Source: Brachybacterium subflavum
GTDB taxonomy: Bacteria; Actinomycetota; Actinomycetes; Actinomycetales; Dermabacteraceae
Length of the DNA: 64,000 nucleotides
Assembly: GCF_009299795.1 (NCBI RefSeq)
Contig: NZ_VIGP01000003.1
Location: forward strand, 248,001 to 312,000
Reading direction: 5' to 3'
A program made the position numbers and the translations under genes. This document shows positions 9,078 to 21,674 of the stretch, one piece after another. Under the pieces are notes generated by a model, which worked only from the letters and a program-made list of their open reading frames with translations, did no database searches and was not told the origin of the DNA. Each line of letters opens with the position of its first letter. Position 1 is the stretch's first letter.

Positions 9078-10064
9078 ATGGCCGACGTCGCCTGGCACAG
9101 CGTCGACCTCGCGCCCGTGGTGCTCGTCCACGGGACGGAGCCGCTGATCGCTGCGCGCGCCCTCGAGCGGCTGAAGGCCCTCGCGCGCGAGAGGGATCCG
9201 GAGGTCGCGATCCACGAGATCGGCGGCGAGAGTGCCGTCGCGGGCGCACTCGCCCAGGTCACGAGCCCGTCCCTGTTCGGCGAGGGCCGCTTCGTGCTCG
9301 TGCCCGACCTGCAGTCCGCACCCGAGTCGCTCGTGGGTGAGGTCAGCAGCTACATCCAGGCCCCGGAGGACGACGTCACCCTGGTGCTCGTCCACCGCGG
9401 CGGGAACCGCGGCAAGAAGCTCCTGGACGCCCTGAAGAAGGCCGGGGTCCAGCGCGTCGCTGCCGATCCGATCAAGCGCGCCGGCGACAAGCAGACCTTC
9501 GTCACCGCCGAGTTTACCCGGGCCGGACGCCGCATCCAGCCCGACGCGGCAGCCGCGCTCGTCGACGCCTTCGGCACCGACCTCTCGGAGCTCGCCGCCA
9601 TCAGCCGTCAGCTCATCGAGGACACCACCCCGGAGGGCGGCGAGCAGGCGGCGCCCGTCACCCTCGAGCACGTGCGCGGGGTGACGGCCGGGCGCGTGGA
9701 GACCACAGCCTTCGCCGTCGCCGATGCCACCATCGCCGGACGTGAGGCCGAGGCCCTCGTGCTGCTGCAGCAGGCCCGCCTGGCCGGCGCCGACCCGGTG
9801 CCCCTCGTGGCCGCGATGGCCTCGAAGATGCGGGGCCTCGCGAAGGTCTCCACGCCCGGCGCCTCCGCACGCAGCCTCGGCATGCCCGAGTGGATGGTCA
9901 AGAACCTCTCCCGCGATGCGCGCGGGTGGAGCGACCGCTCGCTCGCCCGCGCACTGAACGCCGTCGCCCAGGCGGATCACGAGGTCAAGGGCGCGGGCCG
10001 GGACCCGCAGTGGTCCGTGCAGCGCATGATCATCGAGATCTCGCGCGCCCGGCGCACCCGCTGA
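9078..10064 (+). CDS. holA: DNA polymerase III subunit delta
   Basis: The delta subunit opens the beta sliding clamp as part of the clamp loader. The 328-residue protein has the family layout: a RecA-like N-terminal domain opening with VLVHGTEPLI, then an all-helical C-terminal domain with the collar region. An AAGGAG ribosome site precedes the ATG. It follows comEC, an arrangement common to many bacteria, and faces rpsT across a strong hairpin. Confidence 0.88.
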   Translation: MADVAWHSVDLAPVVLVHGTEPLIAARALERLKALARERDPEVAIHEIGGESAVAGALAQVTSPSLFGEGRFVLVPDLQSAPESLVGEVSSYIQAPEDDVTLVLVHRGGNRGKKLLDALKKAGVQRVAADPIKRAGDKQTFVTAEFTRAGRRIQPDAAAALVDAFGTDLSELAAISRQLIEDTTPEGGEQAAPVTLEHVRGVTAGRVETTAFAVADATIAGREAEALVLLQQARLAGADPVPLVAAMASKMRGLAKVSTPGASARSLGMPEWMVKNLSRDARGWSDRSLARALNAVAQADHEVKGAGRDPQWSVQRMIIEISRARRTR

Positions 10065-10078
10065 CCCCGCCCCGCATG

Positions 10079-10116
10079 CACGAGGGCCCCGCACCGAACG
10101 GTGCGGGGCCCTCGTG
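10079..10116. terminator. Bidirectional hairpin between holA and rpsT
   Basis: A perfect 17-base-pair inverted repeat (arms 10079-10095 and 10100-10116) encloses a 4-base loop, GAAC. It sits between the convergent holA and rpsT stops and can act for both. There is no T-run after either arm. Confidence 0.8.
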
Positions 10117-10133
10117 GAAGGCGTGGAGCCGTC

Positions 10134-10400
10134 TCAGGCGGCGACGCCGGCGACGAGCTTCGCGAGACCGGACTTGCGGTTCGCGGCCTGGTTCTTGTGG
10201 ATGACACCCTTCGAGGCGGCCTTGTCGAGCTTGCGCCCGGCGACCTGCAGGGCCGACTGCGCGGCGTCCGCGTCGCCCGCGGCGACGGCGGTGCGCACCT
10301 TGCGCACGTAGGTCTTCAGCTCGCTCTTGTACGCACGGTTGCGCAGACGGGCCTTCTCGTTGGTCTTGTTGCGCTTGATCTGCGACTTGATGTTTGCCAC
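10134..10400 (-). CDS. rpsT: 30S ribosomal protein S20
   Basis: This 88-residue basic protein binds 16S rRNA early in small-subunit assembly. It opens with [12 protein letters not shown], the conserved S20 N-terminus, and ends in the alanine-rich helix usual for the family. The GTG at 10400 gives the canonical start; the longer open frame adds a tail not found in S20 proteins. A purine-rich AGAGAAGAG lies just upstream. It is transcribed alone, convergent with holA. Confidence 0.93.
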   Translation of the reverse strand: MANIKSQIKRNKTNEKARLRNRAYKSELKTYVRKVRTAVAAGDADAAQSALQVAGRKLDKAASKGVIHKNQAANRKSGLAKLVAGVAA

Positions 10401-10595
10401 GGGACTCTTCTCTTGCTCTGGGATGTGGTGGAACGTCCGCAGCTGCAGAGGAACGGCCACGACGGGGACGGGCGGTGGGGATCGCCTGGAGACGTCGGTG
10501 CCGGGTCGCTGCCGCGGTCACGCACCCGAGACGCTCACTCCGATCGGCCCTGACACGGCGGGCGACCGGGTGTGCGCACACCGGGCGGTATGTCA

Positions 10596-10623
10596 CACAT
10601 ACAGCACACGAGGTTACCAGCAA
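10596..10623 (-). promoter_or_regulatory. Candidate rpsT promoter
   Basis: On the minus strand, TTGCTG (10618-10623) and TATGTG (10596-10601) are separated by 16 bases in a short stretch less GC-rich than its surroundings. If used, it gives rpsT an untranslated leader of about 190 bases, long enough for autogenous control. This is a consensus match only. Confidence 0.35.
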
Positions 10624-10682
10624 CGGCCCCGGAATCCCGCGACCATGTGACGTGTCGCGCCCGGGTCGCGCAGGGGCCTCGG

Positions 10683-11324
10683 TCAGTCCGACCAGCCGTG
10701 CACCCGGCGCGCCTCGGCGACGACCGCGTCGAACCGGTCGCGGTCCACGCGTGCGCCCTCCCGGCGCACCGCGGAGGCGGGGATCCTCAGGAGACGGTCC
10801 ACCCGCACCTCGGAGGGTCGGTGCTGGGAGTCCCACGGCCCGGTGCCGATGTCGACCCAGGTCGCGCCGCGGGTGTCGGTGTGGGTGCCCTGCCCGCGAT
10901 CGCGCGAGGTGAGCATGAGGGCGACGACCGCCTGCCCCGAGCCGTCGGCGCCGCCCGCCGACGCGTCCTCGAGGGCGAGGACGAGCACGGGGCGGTCCTT
11001 GCCCTGATGGACGTCCTCCTCGAAATGGACCCACGCCCAGACGATCTCGCCGGGATCGGCGTCCCCGTCGGCGCTCGGCGCATAGGTGATGGCCGGGGCG
11101 GGGGAGGAGGAGCGGTCGCGCAGCACCGCGTGCTCGCCGGTGGAGCCGTCCGCCCGATCGCGGGTGCGCCCGCGTGGGCTGTGCCCGCCCTCGCGGGACC
11201 CGTTCCCCTCGCCGTTGCGCAGCGCGTCCGCGGCGCTGCGTCCGAGATCGCGCGCGGCCCGGCGCACGGTGCGGGAGCGGGCGGCGCGGGTGAGGATCGA
11301 GCCGAGTCGGGAGCCGAGGGACAT
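10683..11324 (-). CDS. PemK/MazF-like protein, no antitoxin visible
   Basis: Residues about 90-213 resemble the PemK/MazF fold found in mRNA-cleaving toxins. They contain PGEIVWAWVHFEEDV, then QGKDRPVLVLALED, a typical opening of that domain. The first 80 residues are Arg-rich and low in complexity. The ATG at 11324 is chosen because AGGAGG sits just upstream; a longer open frame exists. No antitoxin gene is next to it: rpsT lies downstream and lepA diverges upstream. A housekeeping or domesticated role is as likely as toxin activity. Active-site residues could not be assigned with confidence. Confidence 0.65.
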   Translation of the reverse strand: MSLGSRLGSILTRAARSRTVRRAARDLGRSAADALRNGEGNGSREGGHSPRGRTRDRADGSTGEHAVLRDRSSSPAPAITYAPSADGDADPGEIVWAWVHFEEDVHQGKDRPVLVLALEDASAGGADGSGQAVVALMLTSRDRGQGTHTDTRGATWVDIGTGPWDSQHRPSEVRVDRLLRIPASAVRREGARVDRDRFDAVVAEARRVHGWSD

Positions 11325-11565
11325 GCGGGTCCTCCTGTGCGGTCGGTGCGAGCGCGTGCGGATCGCGCCCATCGTAGACAGGCTCCCGGTGGCGGACGGC
11401 GGGGAGCGCGGTCGTCGTCGCCGCCTCGCGCACGACGGGGACCCGGGTGATGTGCGCCCCCAAGCGGCCCCTCGGCCTCGCGATCAGCGCGCGCCATGAG
11501 ACCATGGTGGGTGCTGCCAGCGCGCGCCCCGGGATGTGCCCGTCGGCGCCACGATGAGAGGACAG

Positions 11566-13451
<1,886 letters not shown>

Positions 13452-13452
<1 letters not shown>

Positions 13453-15479
13453 TGGCCGCGGCCCCGCAGTCCCCGGGCCGGTCCACGCCAGCGTGCCCGG
13501 TCGCGGGGTACTGGACGCTCACGGGCGCGACGGACGCCGCCCTGCTCGGCGTCGGCCAGGAGGGCCACGGCCCCGCTCTCGCGCGTGGCTGGGTGTACGA
13601 GGACCCCTCGGCGCCCCCGACGGCGTTCGCCACGGCCTCGGGCGTGCGGCTCGAGATCTCCCCGGACGGCGCCTTCACCGAGACCGTCGACGGCACGACG
13701 CCGACCGCATGGTGGGAGCTCGACGGCACCCTGCTCGACACGCCGGCACCGAGCGAGGGCCGCGTCCTCGCCGAGGGCGCCTCGCTGCACCTGGTGCCCC
13801 GGAGCGGGATCGGCCGGGTCTCCTACGAGGTCGACGGAGTCCACCACGGCGCCGACACGTCCATGGTCTCCGACCGCCTCGTCCTCCGCGACGACGGCAC
13901 CCTCCTGCGCATGGTCTCCGTGTCGCAGGATGCGGGGGACGTGCTGGGGCGCTCGTGGTTCAGATACGAACGGGCGACGGGCGGACCGCACCCGGTGACC
14001 ACGGCCGCAGCAGCGGGCCGCGAGCACGAACCGGCGCCCGCGCCGAGGGAGCAGCGCGACGTCCCCGGTCTCGAGGACGGCCTGCGGCTCGAGGTCCCGA
14101 CCGCTCTGGCCGCCGCGATCCTCGCGGACCACGCGCGGGCCTCGCGGCTGGACCAGGAGAACACCGACGCGTGGGCCCAGGGGGCCTCCGGAGCCGCGGC
14201 ATGGTCGCCGGGCGACGGGATCGTGGACCTGCGCCTGCTCTTCCTGGACGCCCTCGCGCCGCAGTCGGTGGGGCAGATCGGCGGCGGCTCGGTGCGCATG
14301 AGCGACGGGAAGGTTCTGCGCAGCCCTGCCCCGTCGGCCGACGGCACGGACGACCTCAGGCCCGCTCCGGATCGGAGCATGCTGCCGGTGCTCAGGGATC
14401 GACTCGCCCCGCTGCTGGCCGGATGCCTGCCCCGTCCCGGTCGGCCGCGCGCAGAGATCGGATCGCTCCTGGTCGCCGATCCGGCGCGCCAGGAGGTCCG
14501 CTGGGTGCTCTTCATGGGCAGGGCGGCGGCGCTGTGGAACGAGGCGATCCGGGACGGCTTCCCGTATCGTCGCTGCCTCGACGTCGCCCGAGAGCTGCGC
14601 GACGTGGACGAGGAGCGGCTGCGCCAACGCGTCCCGGCGCTGCCCGCCGTGCTGCTCGATGAGACCGTCTCCCGCGCCCACCCGGACGTCATGCTCGAGC
14701 TCGCCACCGCGCTCACCGCGCCGACGGACGTGAGCCGTCTTCGGGACCTGCACGCCACGTACGAGCAGGAGCTGTCCGACGGGGCAGACGCGCCTGCGGC
14801 GCCCTCGTTGTGGAACGCCGTCCGGCTGGCCCTCCCCGCCGATCGCGCCGCGATCATCCGCGACCAGCAGCGCGAGGCGCTGCGCGTGGACGCCGAGCAC
14901 ACGCTGCAGACGCATGTGGAGCTCGGAGCCCGGTTCACGTCCCCGGAGAAGCAGGGCGTCGCGAACATCCAGACGATCTCCCTCGGGCGCAGGAACGGCG
15001 AGGCCCGCGTGGGCACGCGCACGGGTCTCGTCCATCGGCTGCGGGACGGCCGCGGCGTTGCCCGGCCCGGGCGTCGCGGGTTCGGACGCCACGTGCCCCG
15101 CGGGTGGCCACGCCCGGGGGAGTTCGCCGACTTCGTCCTCGAGTTCGAGGTGGTGCCGGCCCTCGCCGAGATGGCCCTGGACCCCGCCGAGGGGGCGGCC
15201 GCCGCCGTCGGTTCGCTGCAGGTGCTGGACCTGCGCACGGGCGAGGTGCGATGGGTGCTGTTCCTGGGCGAAGCGGCCGAGGGCTGGGAGCGCGCCGTCC
15301 GCGCAGCCATCCTCGAGGACACGGCCATCGAGCTCGGCAGGGAGCTGCAGGCCATGAGCGCGGAGGAGTTCGCCCGCCGGATCCCGCCGCTCCCGATCAC
15401 ACTGCACGACGCCCTGACGGGTCTCGAGCCCCTGCCCGGCATCGAGATCCCCGGCCGCAGCGAGGAGAACCCCGGATGA
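13452..15479 (+). CDS. Unrecognised protein with a duplicated module
   Basis: I do not recognise this 675-residue protein. Residues 1-185 look beta-rich (WWELDGTLLD, SDRLVLRDDGTLLRMVS). Two related modules follow, about 209-420 and 454-655. They match at their starts (LRLEVPTALAAAI against VRLALPADRAAII). They match again around EVRWVLFMGRAAALW (from residue 348) and EVRWVLFLGEAAEGW (from 598), and further on in a helix ending PALPAVLLDE or PPLPITLHDA. No signal peptide or membrane segment is seen, so it is probably cytoplasmic. It touches the lepA stop and overlaps the hemW start, so it is co-transcribed with both. Codon use resembles its neighbours, so it looks native and functional. Confidence 0.75.
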
Positions 15480-16672
15480 GCACCACGACAGCCCCCGCGC
15501 CCGAGGCGGACCAGGCCGGGGGATCACGCGACCTCTCGGTCTACATCCACGTGCCGTTCTGCGCGGTGCGCTGCGGATACTGCGACTTCAACACCTACAC
15601 CGCGACAGAGCTGGGCGGCGGCGGGTCCCAGCGAGAATACCCCGCCAACGCCATGCGCGAGATGGATCTGACCCTCGCGGACGACGCGGCCCACGGCATC
15701 GACTACGACCGGGTGTCCACGGTGTTCTTCGGCGGCGGCACGCCCACCCTGCTGCCTGCCGACGATCTCGTCGCGATGCTCTCCCATCTGCGCTCCCTCG
15801 TGCCCTTCGCGCCGGACGTCGAGGTCACGACCGAGGCGAACCCGGACTCCGTCACCCCCGAATCGCTGCGCACCCTCGTCGAGGGCGGCATCACCCGCGT
15901 CTCCTTCGGCATGCAGTCCGCGGTGCGCAGCGTGCTCGCGACGCTGGACCGCACGCATGATCCCGAGCGGGTCCCGCAGGCCGTCGCCTGGGCGAAGGAG
16001 GCGGGGCTCTCGGTGAGCCTCGATCTGATCTACGGGACGCCGGGGGAGACCGTCGCCGACGTCGAGACGTCGGTGCGTGCGGCCCTGGCCTGCGACGTCG
16101 ACCATCTCTCCGCCTACTCGCTGATCATCGAGGGGAACACGGCGATGGCCCGTCGGCTGCGCCACGGCGAGATCGCCGAGCCCGATCCGGACGACATGGC
16201 CGACAAGTACGAGCTCATCGACGACCTCACCAGGGCACACGGTCTGCAGTGGTACGAGGTCTCGAACTTCGCGCGCACCATCGCCGAGCGCTGCCGGCAC
16301 AACCTCGCCTACTGGCGCGGTGCGGACTGGTGGGGGATCGGGCCCGGCGCGCACCGGCATCGCCGCGGCATGCGGGCCTGGAACGTCAAGCACCCCAGCC
16401 GCTACGCGGGGCTCCTGGCCCAGGGAGTCCTTCCCGTCCAGGAGGCGGAACAGCTGAGCGAGCAGGATCGCCTCCTGGAGCGGATCATGCTCGAGCTGCG
16501 CATCGCCGACGGGCTCCCGGTCCAGGAGGTTCCCGCGCAGACCCGCGGGATGCTCGCCGTCCACCGCGATCGCGGCCACCTCGATCCGGACGCCCTCACC
16601 GAGGGCAGGGCGGTGCTCACGCGCGAGGGCCGCCTCCTGGCCGACGCCGTCATCCGCGATCTCGTACCCTGA
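15476..16672 (+). CDS. hemW: HemW, radical SAM heme chaperone
   Basis: The 398-residue protein has the radical SAM cluster motif Cys29-x3-Cys33-x2-Cys36, followed by Asp-Phe. HemN coproporphyrinogen oxidases have a further Cys at that point, so this belongs to the HemW subfamily, a heme-binding chaperone often annotated as HemN-like. FFGGGTPTLL is the conserved second strand. The ATG overlaps the upstream stop by four bases. Heme transfer is known for the family and inferred here. Confidence 0.88.
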   Translation: MSTTTAPAPEADQAGGSRDLSVYIHVPFCAVRCGYCDFNTYTATELGGGGSQREYPANAMREMDLTLADDAAHGIDYDRVSTVFFGGGTPTLLPADDLVAMLSHLRSLVPFAPDVEVTTEANPDSVTPESLRTLVEGGITRVSFGMQSAVRSVLATLDRTHDPERVPQAVAWAKEAGLSVSLDLIYGTPGETVADVETSVRAALACDVDHLSAYSLIIEGNTAMARRLRHGEIAEPDPDDMADKYELIDDLTRAHGLQWYEVSNFARTIAERCRHNLAYWRGADWWGIGPGAHRHRRGMRAWNVKHPSRYAGLLAQGVLPVQEAEQLSEQDRLLERIMLELRIADGLPVQEVPAQTRGMLAVHRDRGHLDPDALTEGRAVLTREGRLLADAVIRDLVP

Positions 16673-16758
16673 CGCCAGGGGCCTCCAGCGCTGCGTCCTC
16701 CGAGTGCGGATGCACGGGATCCCGTGCACGGGCGCAGGGCCGGTGCCAGACTGCTGGC

Positions 16759-17142
16759 ATGACCGCGCGCACCGGGAAGCCGAAGACCGTCGACGAGTAC
16801 TTCGCCGGGCTGGACGGCCCCGCCCTCGAGCTCGTCCAGCAGCTGCGCGAGCTCGCGCGCGAGGTCGTCCCCGAGGCGAGCGAGCAGCTGAAGTGGGGCA
16901 ACATCGCCTGGGTGCATCCGCAGGGCATGATCCTGTTCGTGGTCAGCACCCACGCGAAGCACGCGAACGCGGCCTTCACGCCCAGCACCCGCGATGCCTT
17001 CGATGCGCAGCTGGAGGACTTCGAGACCGGCAAGGGCACCGTGAAGCTCCCGTACGGGCGGCCGGCCCCGGAGAAGCTGCTGGGCGAGATGATGCGCTTC
17101 CGCCTCGAGGAGTACGAGGAGCGCGGCGTCACGTGGAGGTGA
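16759..17142 (+). CDS. DUF1801 family protein
   Basis: This 127-residue protein belongs to the DUF1801 group, structurally related to YdhG and frataxin-like folds. It opens with KTVDEYFAGLDGPALELVQQ and holds the conserved core QLKWGNIAWVHPQGMILFV. Its function is not established. It follows hemW by 86 bases and ends before a strong hairpin. A distant second DUF1801 member lies at 29.98 kb. The ATG at 16759 begins the recognisable domain. Confidence 0.75.
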   Translation: MTARTGKPKTVDEYFAGLDGPALELVQQLRELAREVVPEASEQLKWGNIAWVHPQGMILFVVSTHAKHANAAFTPSTRDAFDAQLEDFETGKGTVKLPYGRPAPEKLLGEMMRFRLEEYEERGVTWR

Positions 17143-17166
17143 GGCGCGGCCGCTGCGCATAGACGG

Positions 17167-17194
17167 GGCCCCGGGATCCTCGGATCCCGGGGCC
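17167..17194. terminator. Hairpin between convergent DUF1801 and DUF4870 genes
   Basis: A perfect 13-base-pair inverted repeat (17167-17179 and 17182-17194) with a 2-base centre, so in practice a slightly larger loop. No T-run follows. Its position suits termination of both converging transcripts. Confidence 0.72.
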
Positions 17195-17260
17195 TGCTCG
17201 CGGGATGGGGCTTCGACCGCTTCTCGTCCCGATCGCCTCAGCGCGTTCGCCGCGTCGGCG

Positions 17261-18259
17261 TCACTTCACGAACCGGATGTTCAGCGGGTAGTTCCACCAC
17301 GTCCGATCGTTCGCCTTCACCGCACCGATGATCGCGAAGATGATGTGGAGGAGGGCCGGGATGAAGACGATCGGGACGATGATCCCGCCGATCCCGAGGG
17401 TGATGACCGTGAAGATCCCCACCACGATCCACAGGACGATCTCCGCGATGACGACGGCGATCGCTGCGTTGAGCGCCTCCGCGGCGTTGTAGCGGATGAA
17501 GCGGTTGCGATCCTTGTAGACCAGGAAGATGATCAGCGGCCCCAGCCAGCCCAGGAACCCCGCGCCGACGAAGTTCCCGAGGATCGAGGCGAGTTGGGCG
17601 AAGATCGCCCACAGCTTCGTGTCGGACTCCGAGGTCGGCTGGCCCGTCATCGGCGCCGTCGAGACGCCCTTGATGTGCGGCGGGGGAGTGTTGGACCAGT
17701 CGCCCGCCGGTGCCGCGCCTGGTGCCTGCTGGTACCCGCCCTGCTGCTGATACCCGCCGGCCTGCTGCTGGTACGCGCCCTGCTGCTGGTAGCCCGCGCC
17801 CTGCTGCTGATCCCCACCCTGCTGCGTGGCGCCGTATGGGGAGCTCTGAGCCTGCGCACCCGCCTGCGCGGAGGTGTCCGCCTGGCCGGGGCCGAACTGC
17901 TGGCCGCCGGCCTGCGTCGCGGGCGAGCCCTGTCCGTACGGGGCCGGGTTCTCGTAGGGGGAGGCCTGGCCGTAGGGCGACGCGTGCGCGTCGTCGGCGG
18001 GACGCGGCGCGGAGAACTCGTTCTCGATCGGAGCCGAGCCCGTATCCGCGGCGGAGGACCCCGCGGCATCCGCGGGCGCCTGGTCGACGGACGCCTGCTC
18101 GGCGGCAGTCTGGGTCCCGTCGGGCTGGGGAACGCTCCCGTCCTGGGTGGCCTCGGGGTCCTGCGGGACCGCGCTCGAGCCGCCCTCGCCGACAGACCAG
18201 GGGTTCCGGTCGTCGGGCCGGGGGCCGTAGGGGTCGACGGGGCCGGTGTTCTCGCTCAT
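17261..18259 (-). CDS. DUF4870 membrane protein with Gln/Tyr-rich N-terminal repeats
   Basis: The last 110 residues of this 332-residue protein form a DUF4870 membrane domain with about three segments (SILGNFVGAGFLGWLGP, then AIAVVIAEIVLWIVV, then IGGIIVPIVFIPALL) and the typical KDRNRFIRYNAAEALN loop. The first 220 residues are disordered: acidic, then PYGQ/PYEN units, then tandem YQQQ-G/A repeats coded at about 17.7-17.8 kb. The ATG at 18259 is chosen for the AGGAG site before it. Function is unknown; the domain is common in Gram-positive bacteria. Confidence 0.75.
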   Translation of the reverse strand: MSENTGPVDPYGPRPDDRNPWSVGEGGSSAVPQDPEATQDGSVPQPDGTQTAAEQASVDQAPADAAGSSAADTGSAPIENEFSAPRPADDAHASPYGQASPYENPAPYGQGSPATQAGGQQFGPGQADTSAQAGAQAQSSPYGATQQGGDQQQGAGYQQQGAYQQQAGGYQQQGGYQQAPGAAPAGDWSNTPPPHIKGVSTAPMTGQPTSESDTKLWAIFAQLASILGNFVGAGFLGWLGPLIIFLVYKDRNRFIRYNAAEALNAAIAVVIAEIVLWIVVGIFTVITLGIGGIIVPIVFIPALLHIIFAIIGAVKANDRTWWNYPLNIRFVK

Positions 18260-18439
18260 CAGGTCGCTCCTCGTCAGCATCGTCCGCTCGCCCGCGGAGT
18301 TCCGCGGCGCCTGCGGCTGGTCGTACGGCACGAGCCTATCGGCAAGGCTGCGCGAGCGCGCGGGGGTGGGCCGAGGGGGCAGCAGGGGGATAACCCCCGC
18401 GCTCGACCGGAGAGGGCGGCGAACTGCTCGGGACCGGAC

Positions 18440-19321
18440 CTACGACTCGGTGGTCACCCAGTCGATGAGCTCCTCGATGCGCCCGGAGAGGGTCGGCTCG
18501 ACGTCGGCGTAGGAGCGGACCGTGGAGAGGATCCGCTGCCAGCCCTGGGCGATGTCGGCCTGCTCGGCGTGCGGCCAGCCGAGCGCCCGCAGCGTCCCCA
18601 CCTTGATGTCGGTGCCGCGGGGCACGTGGGGCCATGCCTGGAGTCCGACGCGCGCGGGGCGCACGGCCTGCCAGACGTCGACGTACGGGTGGCCCAGGAT
18701 CAGCACGTTCCCGCGCGCCCCGGGAAGCCGCATGGTCTCCTCCGCGAGGCGCGTCTCCTTCGAGCCCTTGACGAGGTGGTCGACGAGCACGCCCAGGCGC
18801 CGGCCCGGGCCGGGGGCGAAATCGCGCACGCGTTCGGCGAGGTTGTCGGCCCCGTCGAGCATCTCGACGACCACGCCCTCGATGCGCAGGTCGTGGCCCC
18901 ACACCTTCTGCACCAGCTCGGCGTCGTGCTTGCCCTCGACCCAGATCCGCGAGGCGCGGGCCGTGCGGGCCTTCGCACCCCGCACGTAGACGGAGCCGGA
19001 GGCCGAGCGCTGGCGGGCGGGGGCGGCGGCCGCGGCGCGCTGCGGCGGGACCAGGCGCACCGGCCTGCCGTCGATCATGAAGCCGGGGCCCATGGGGAAG
19101 CCGCGGCGTCGACCGCGTCCGTCCTCGAGCTCGACGACGAGGTCGCCGGCGATCTTCTCGAGGCGCACGATCGCGCCGGTGAATCCCGTGGACGCCTCCT
19201 CGACGACGAGGTCCCGCTGCGCGGGAACATCGGCGGCCTGCGGGGCGCGGCGGTGGTGGGAGGGCGCGGGCGAGGAGAGGACGTCCTGGCCGTAGCGGTC
19301 GGGGAAGGATCGCGGTGACAC
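18440..19321 (-). CDS. DUF3097 protein with TOPRIM-like motifs
   Basis: This 293-residue protein is a conserved actinobacterial family usually found near hrcA-dnaJ. The N-terminal 110 residues look like a beta-rich domain (ASTGFTGAIVRLEKIAGDLV). The remainder holds IWVEGKHDAELV at 126-137, LGVLVDHLVKGSKE at 176-189, and later ILGHPYVDVWQAV. The glutamate in the first motif and the aspartate in the second resemble the acidic sites of TOPRIM nucleases such as RNase M5. That reading is inference. The GTG at 19321 is chosen as the start; the longer frame runs through the hrcA promoter. Confidence 0.75.
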   Translation of the reverse strand: MSPRSFPDRYGQDVLSSPAPSHHRRAPQAADVPAQRDLVVEEASTGFTGAIVRLEKIAGDLVVELEDGRGRRRGFPMGPGFMIDGRPVRLVPPQRAAAAAPARQRSASGSVYVRGAKARTARASRIWVEGKHDAELVQKVWGHDLRIEGVVVEMLDGADNLAERVRDFAPGPGRRLGVLVDHLVKGSKETRLAEETMRLPGARGNVLILGHPYVDVWQAVRPARVGLQAWPHVPRGTDIKVGTLRALGWPHAEQADIAQGWQRILSTVRSYADVEPTLSGRIEELIDWVTTES

Positions 19322-19382
19322 GGCCGACACCGTACACCGGTGGCGAACGCCTCTCGTGGAGCGGCGTCGGCGACGCGTAGCA

Positions 19383-19409
19383 TTGGCACTCGGAAGCGAA
19401 CAGTGCCAG
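19383..19409 (+). promoter_or_regulatory. CIRCE element, HrcA operator
   Basis: The inverted repeat TTGGCACTC-N9-CAGTGCCAG closely matches the CIRCE consensus TTAGCACTC-N9-GAGTGCTAA, with the exact 9-base spacer. It ends 18 bases before the hrcA start, the expected place for HrcA to repress its own operon with dnaJ. Confidence 0.9.
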
Positions 19410-19427
19410 CGCATGGGAGGTGAGCAC

Positions 19428-20441
19428 GTGGAGGAGCGCAGGCTGCAGATCCTGGGCGCGATCGTCGAGGACTATGTCGCCACCCGCGAGCCCGTGGGCT
19501 CCAAGTCCCTGCTGGACCGCCACGATCTGGGGGTCTCGGCGGCGACGGTCCGCAACGACATGTCGCTGCTCGAGGAGGAGGGGCTGATCACCCAGCCCCA
19601 CACCTCGGCCGGCCGCGTGCCCACCGACAAGGGCTACCGCGCCTTCGTCGACCACGTCGCCGCGATCAAGCCGCTGTCCTCGCCGGAGAAGCGGGCGATC
19701 CGCTCGTTCCTCGACGATGCCGGCGATCTCGACGAGCTGCTGACCCGCACGGTCCGCCTGCTCGCCCAGCTCACCCACCAGGTCGCCCTCGTGCAGTACC
19801 CGGCGGTGCGGCAGGCCCGTGTGCGCCACGTCGAGCTCGTGAAGGTGGCCGACGCGCTCCTGCTCGTCGTGCTCATCACCGAGTCCGGTCAGGTCGACCA
19901 GCGCACCATCCCGCTGCTCGCGGGACGCTCCGCCGAGTTCGACACGGACTTCTACGCGGACCTGCGCGTGCGCATGAACCAGGCGGTCGTCGGCCGCGAG
20001 GTCACCGACCTCCACGGGCCGCTCGCCGACCTCGTCACCCGCAGCCCCGCCGCGGTGCAGGAGGCATGCCGCGAGGTCGTCGACGCCCTGCTGGGGCTCG
20101 CCGACAGCCGCACCGAGGACCGCATCATCATGGCCGGTGCGGCGAACCTCGCGCGCTCGGCCGGGGACTTCACCACGCAGGTCGAGCCGCTCCTGGACGT
20201 GCTCGAGGAGCAGCTCGTGCTGCTGCGCCTGCTGGGCTCGATGCGCGCCGAGCCCGGAGCCGTCGAGGTCCGCATCGGCCAGGAGATCCCCGAGCACGCG
20301 CTCACCCAGGCGTCCCTCGTGGGCGCCGGGTACCGTGACGGCTCTCACCTGGCGATCCTAGGCCCCACCAGGATGGACTACGTGACCGGCATCTCGACCG
20401 TCCAGGCCCTCGCGCGCTACGTCTCCCGCTTCCTGGGCTGA
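19428..20441 (+). CDS. hrcA: HrcA, heat-shock repressor
   Basis: HrcA represses chaperone genes at CIRCE elements and is kept active by GroE. The 337-residue protein has the N-terminal winged helix (LDRHDLGVSAATVRNDMSLLEEEGLI) with the following TSAGRVPTDKGYR signature, then the GAF-like core and dimerisation insert. The GTG at 19428 follows GGGAGGTG, a strong ribosome site. A CIRCE element lies directly upstream, so autoregulation is very likely. dnaJ follows after 76 bases. Confidence 0.93.
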   Translation: MEERRLQILGAIVEDYVATREPVGSKSLLDRHDLGVSAATVRNDMSLLEEEGLITQPHTSAGRVPTDKGYRAFVDHVAAIKPLSSPEKRAIRSFLDDAGDLDELLTRTVRLLAQLTHQVALVQYPAVRQARVRHVELVKVADALLLVVLITESGQVDQRTIPLLAGRSAEFDTDFYADLRVRMNQAVVGREVTDLHGPLADLVTRSPAAVQEACREVVDALLGLADSRTEDRIIMAGAANLARSAGDFTTQVEPLLDVLEEQLVLLRLLGSMRAEPGAVEVRIGQEIPEHALTQASLVGAGYRDGSHLAILGPTRMDYVTGISTVQALARYVSRFLG

Positions 20442-20517
20442 TGCTCGACCCCGAGACGAGGCACCCGACGCTTCCGCCCGCGCCCCACCGAACCACCGCC
20501 ACAGCAAGGACCCCTTC

Positions 20518-21648
<1,131 letters not shown>

Positions 21649-21674
21649 GAACCGATCCGCCGAGGAGCCCCGCC

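Noticed and set aside
17700-17830. Short tandem repeats resembling a CRISPR or satellite array
   Set aside because: They code in frame for YQQQ-G/A repeats in the DUF4870 protein and have no unique spacers.
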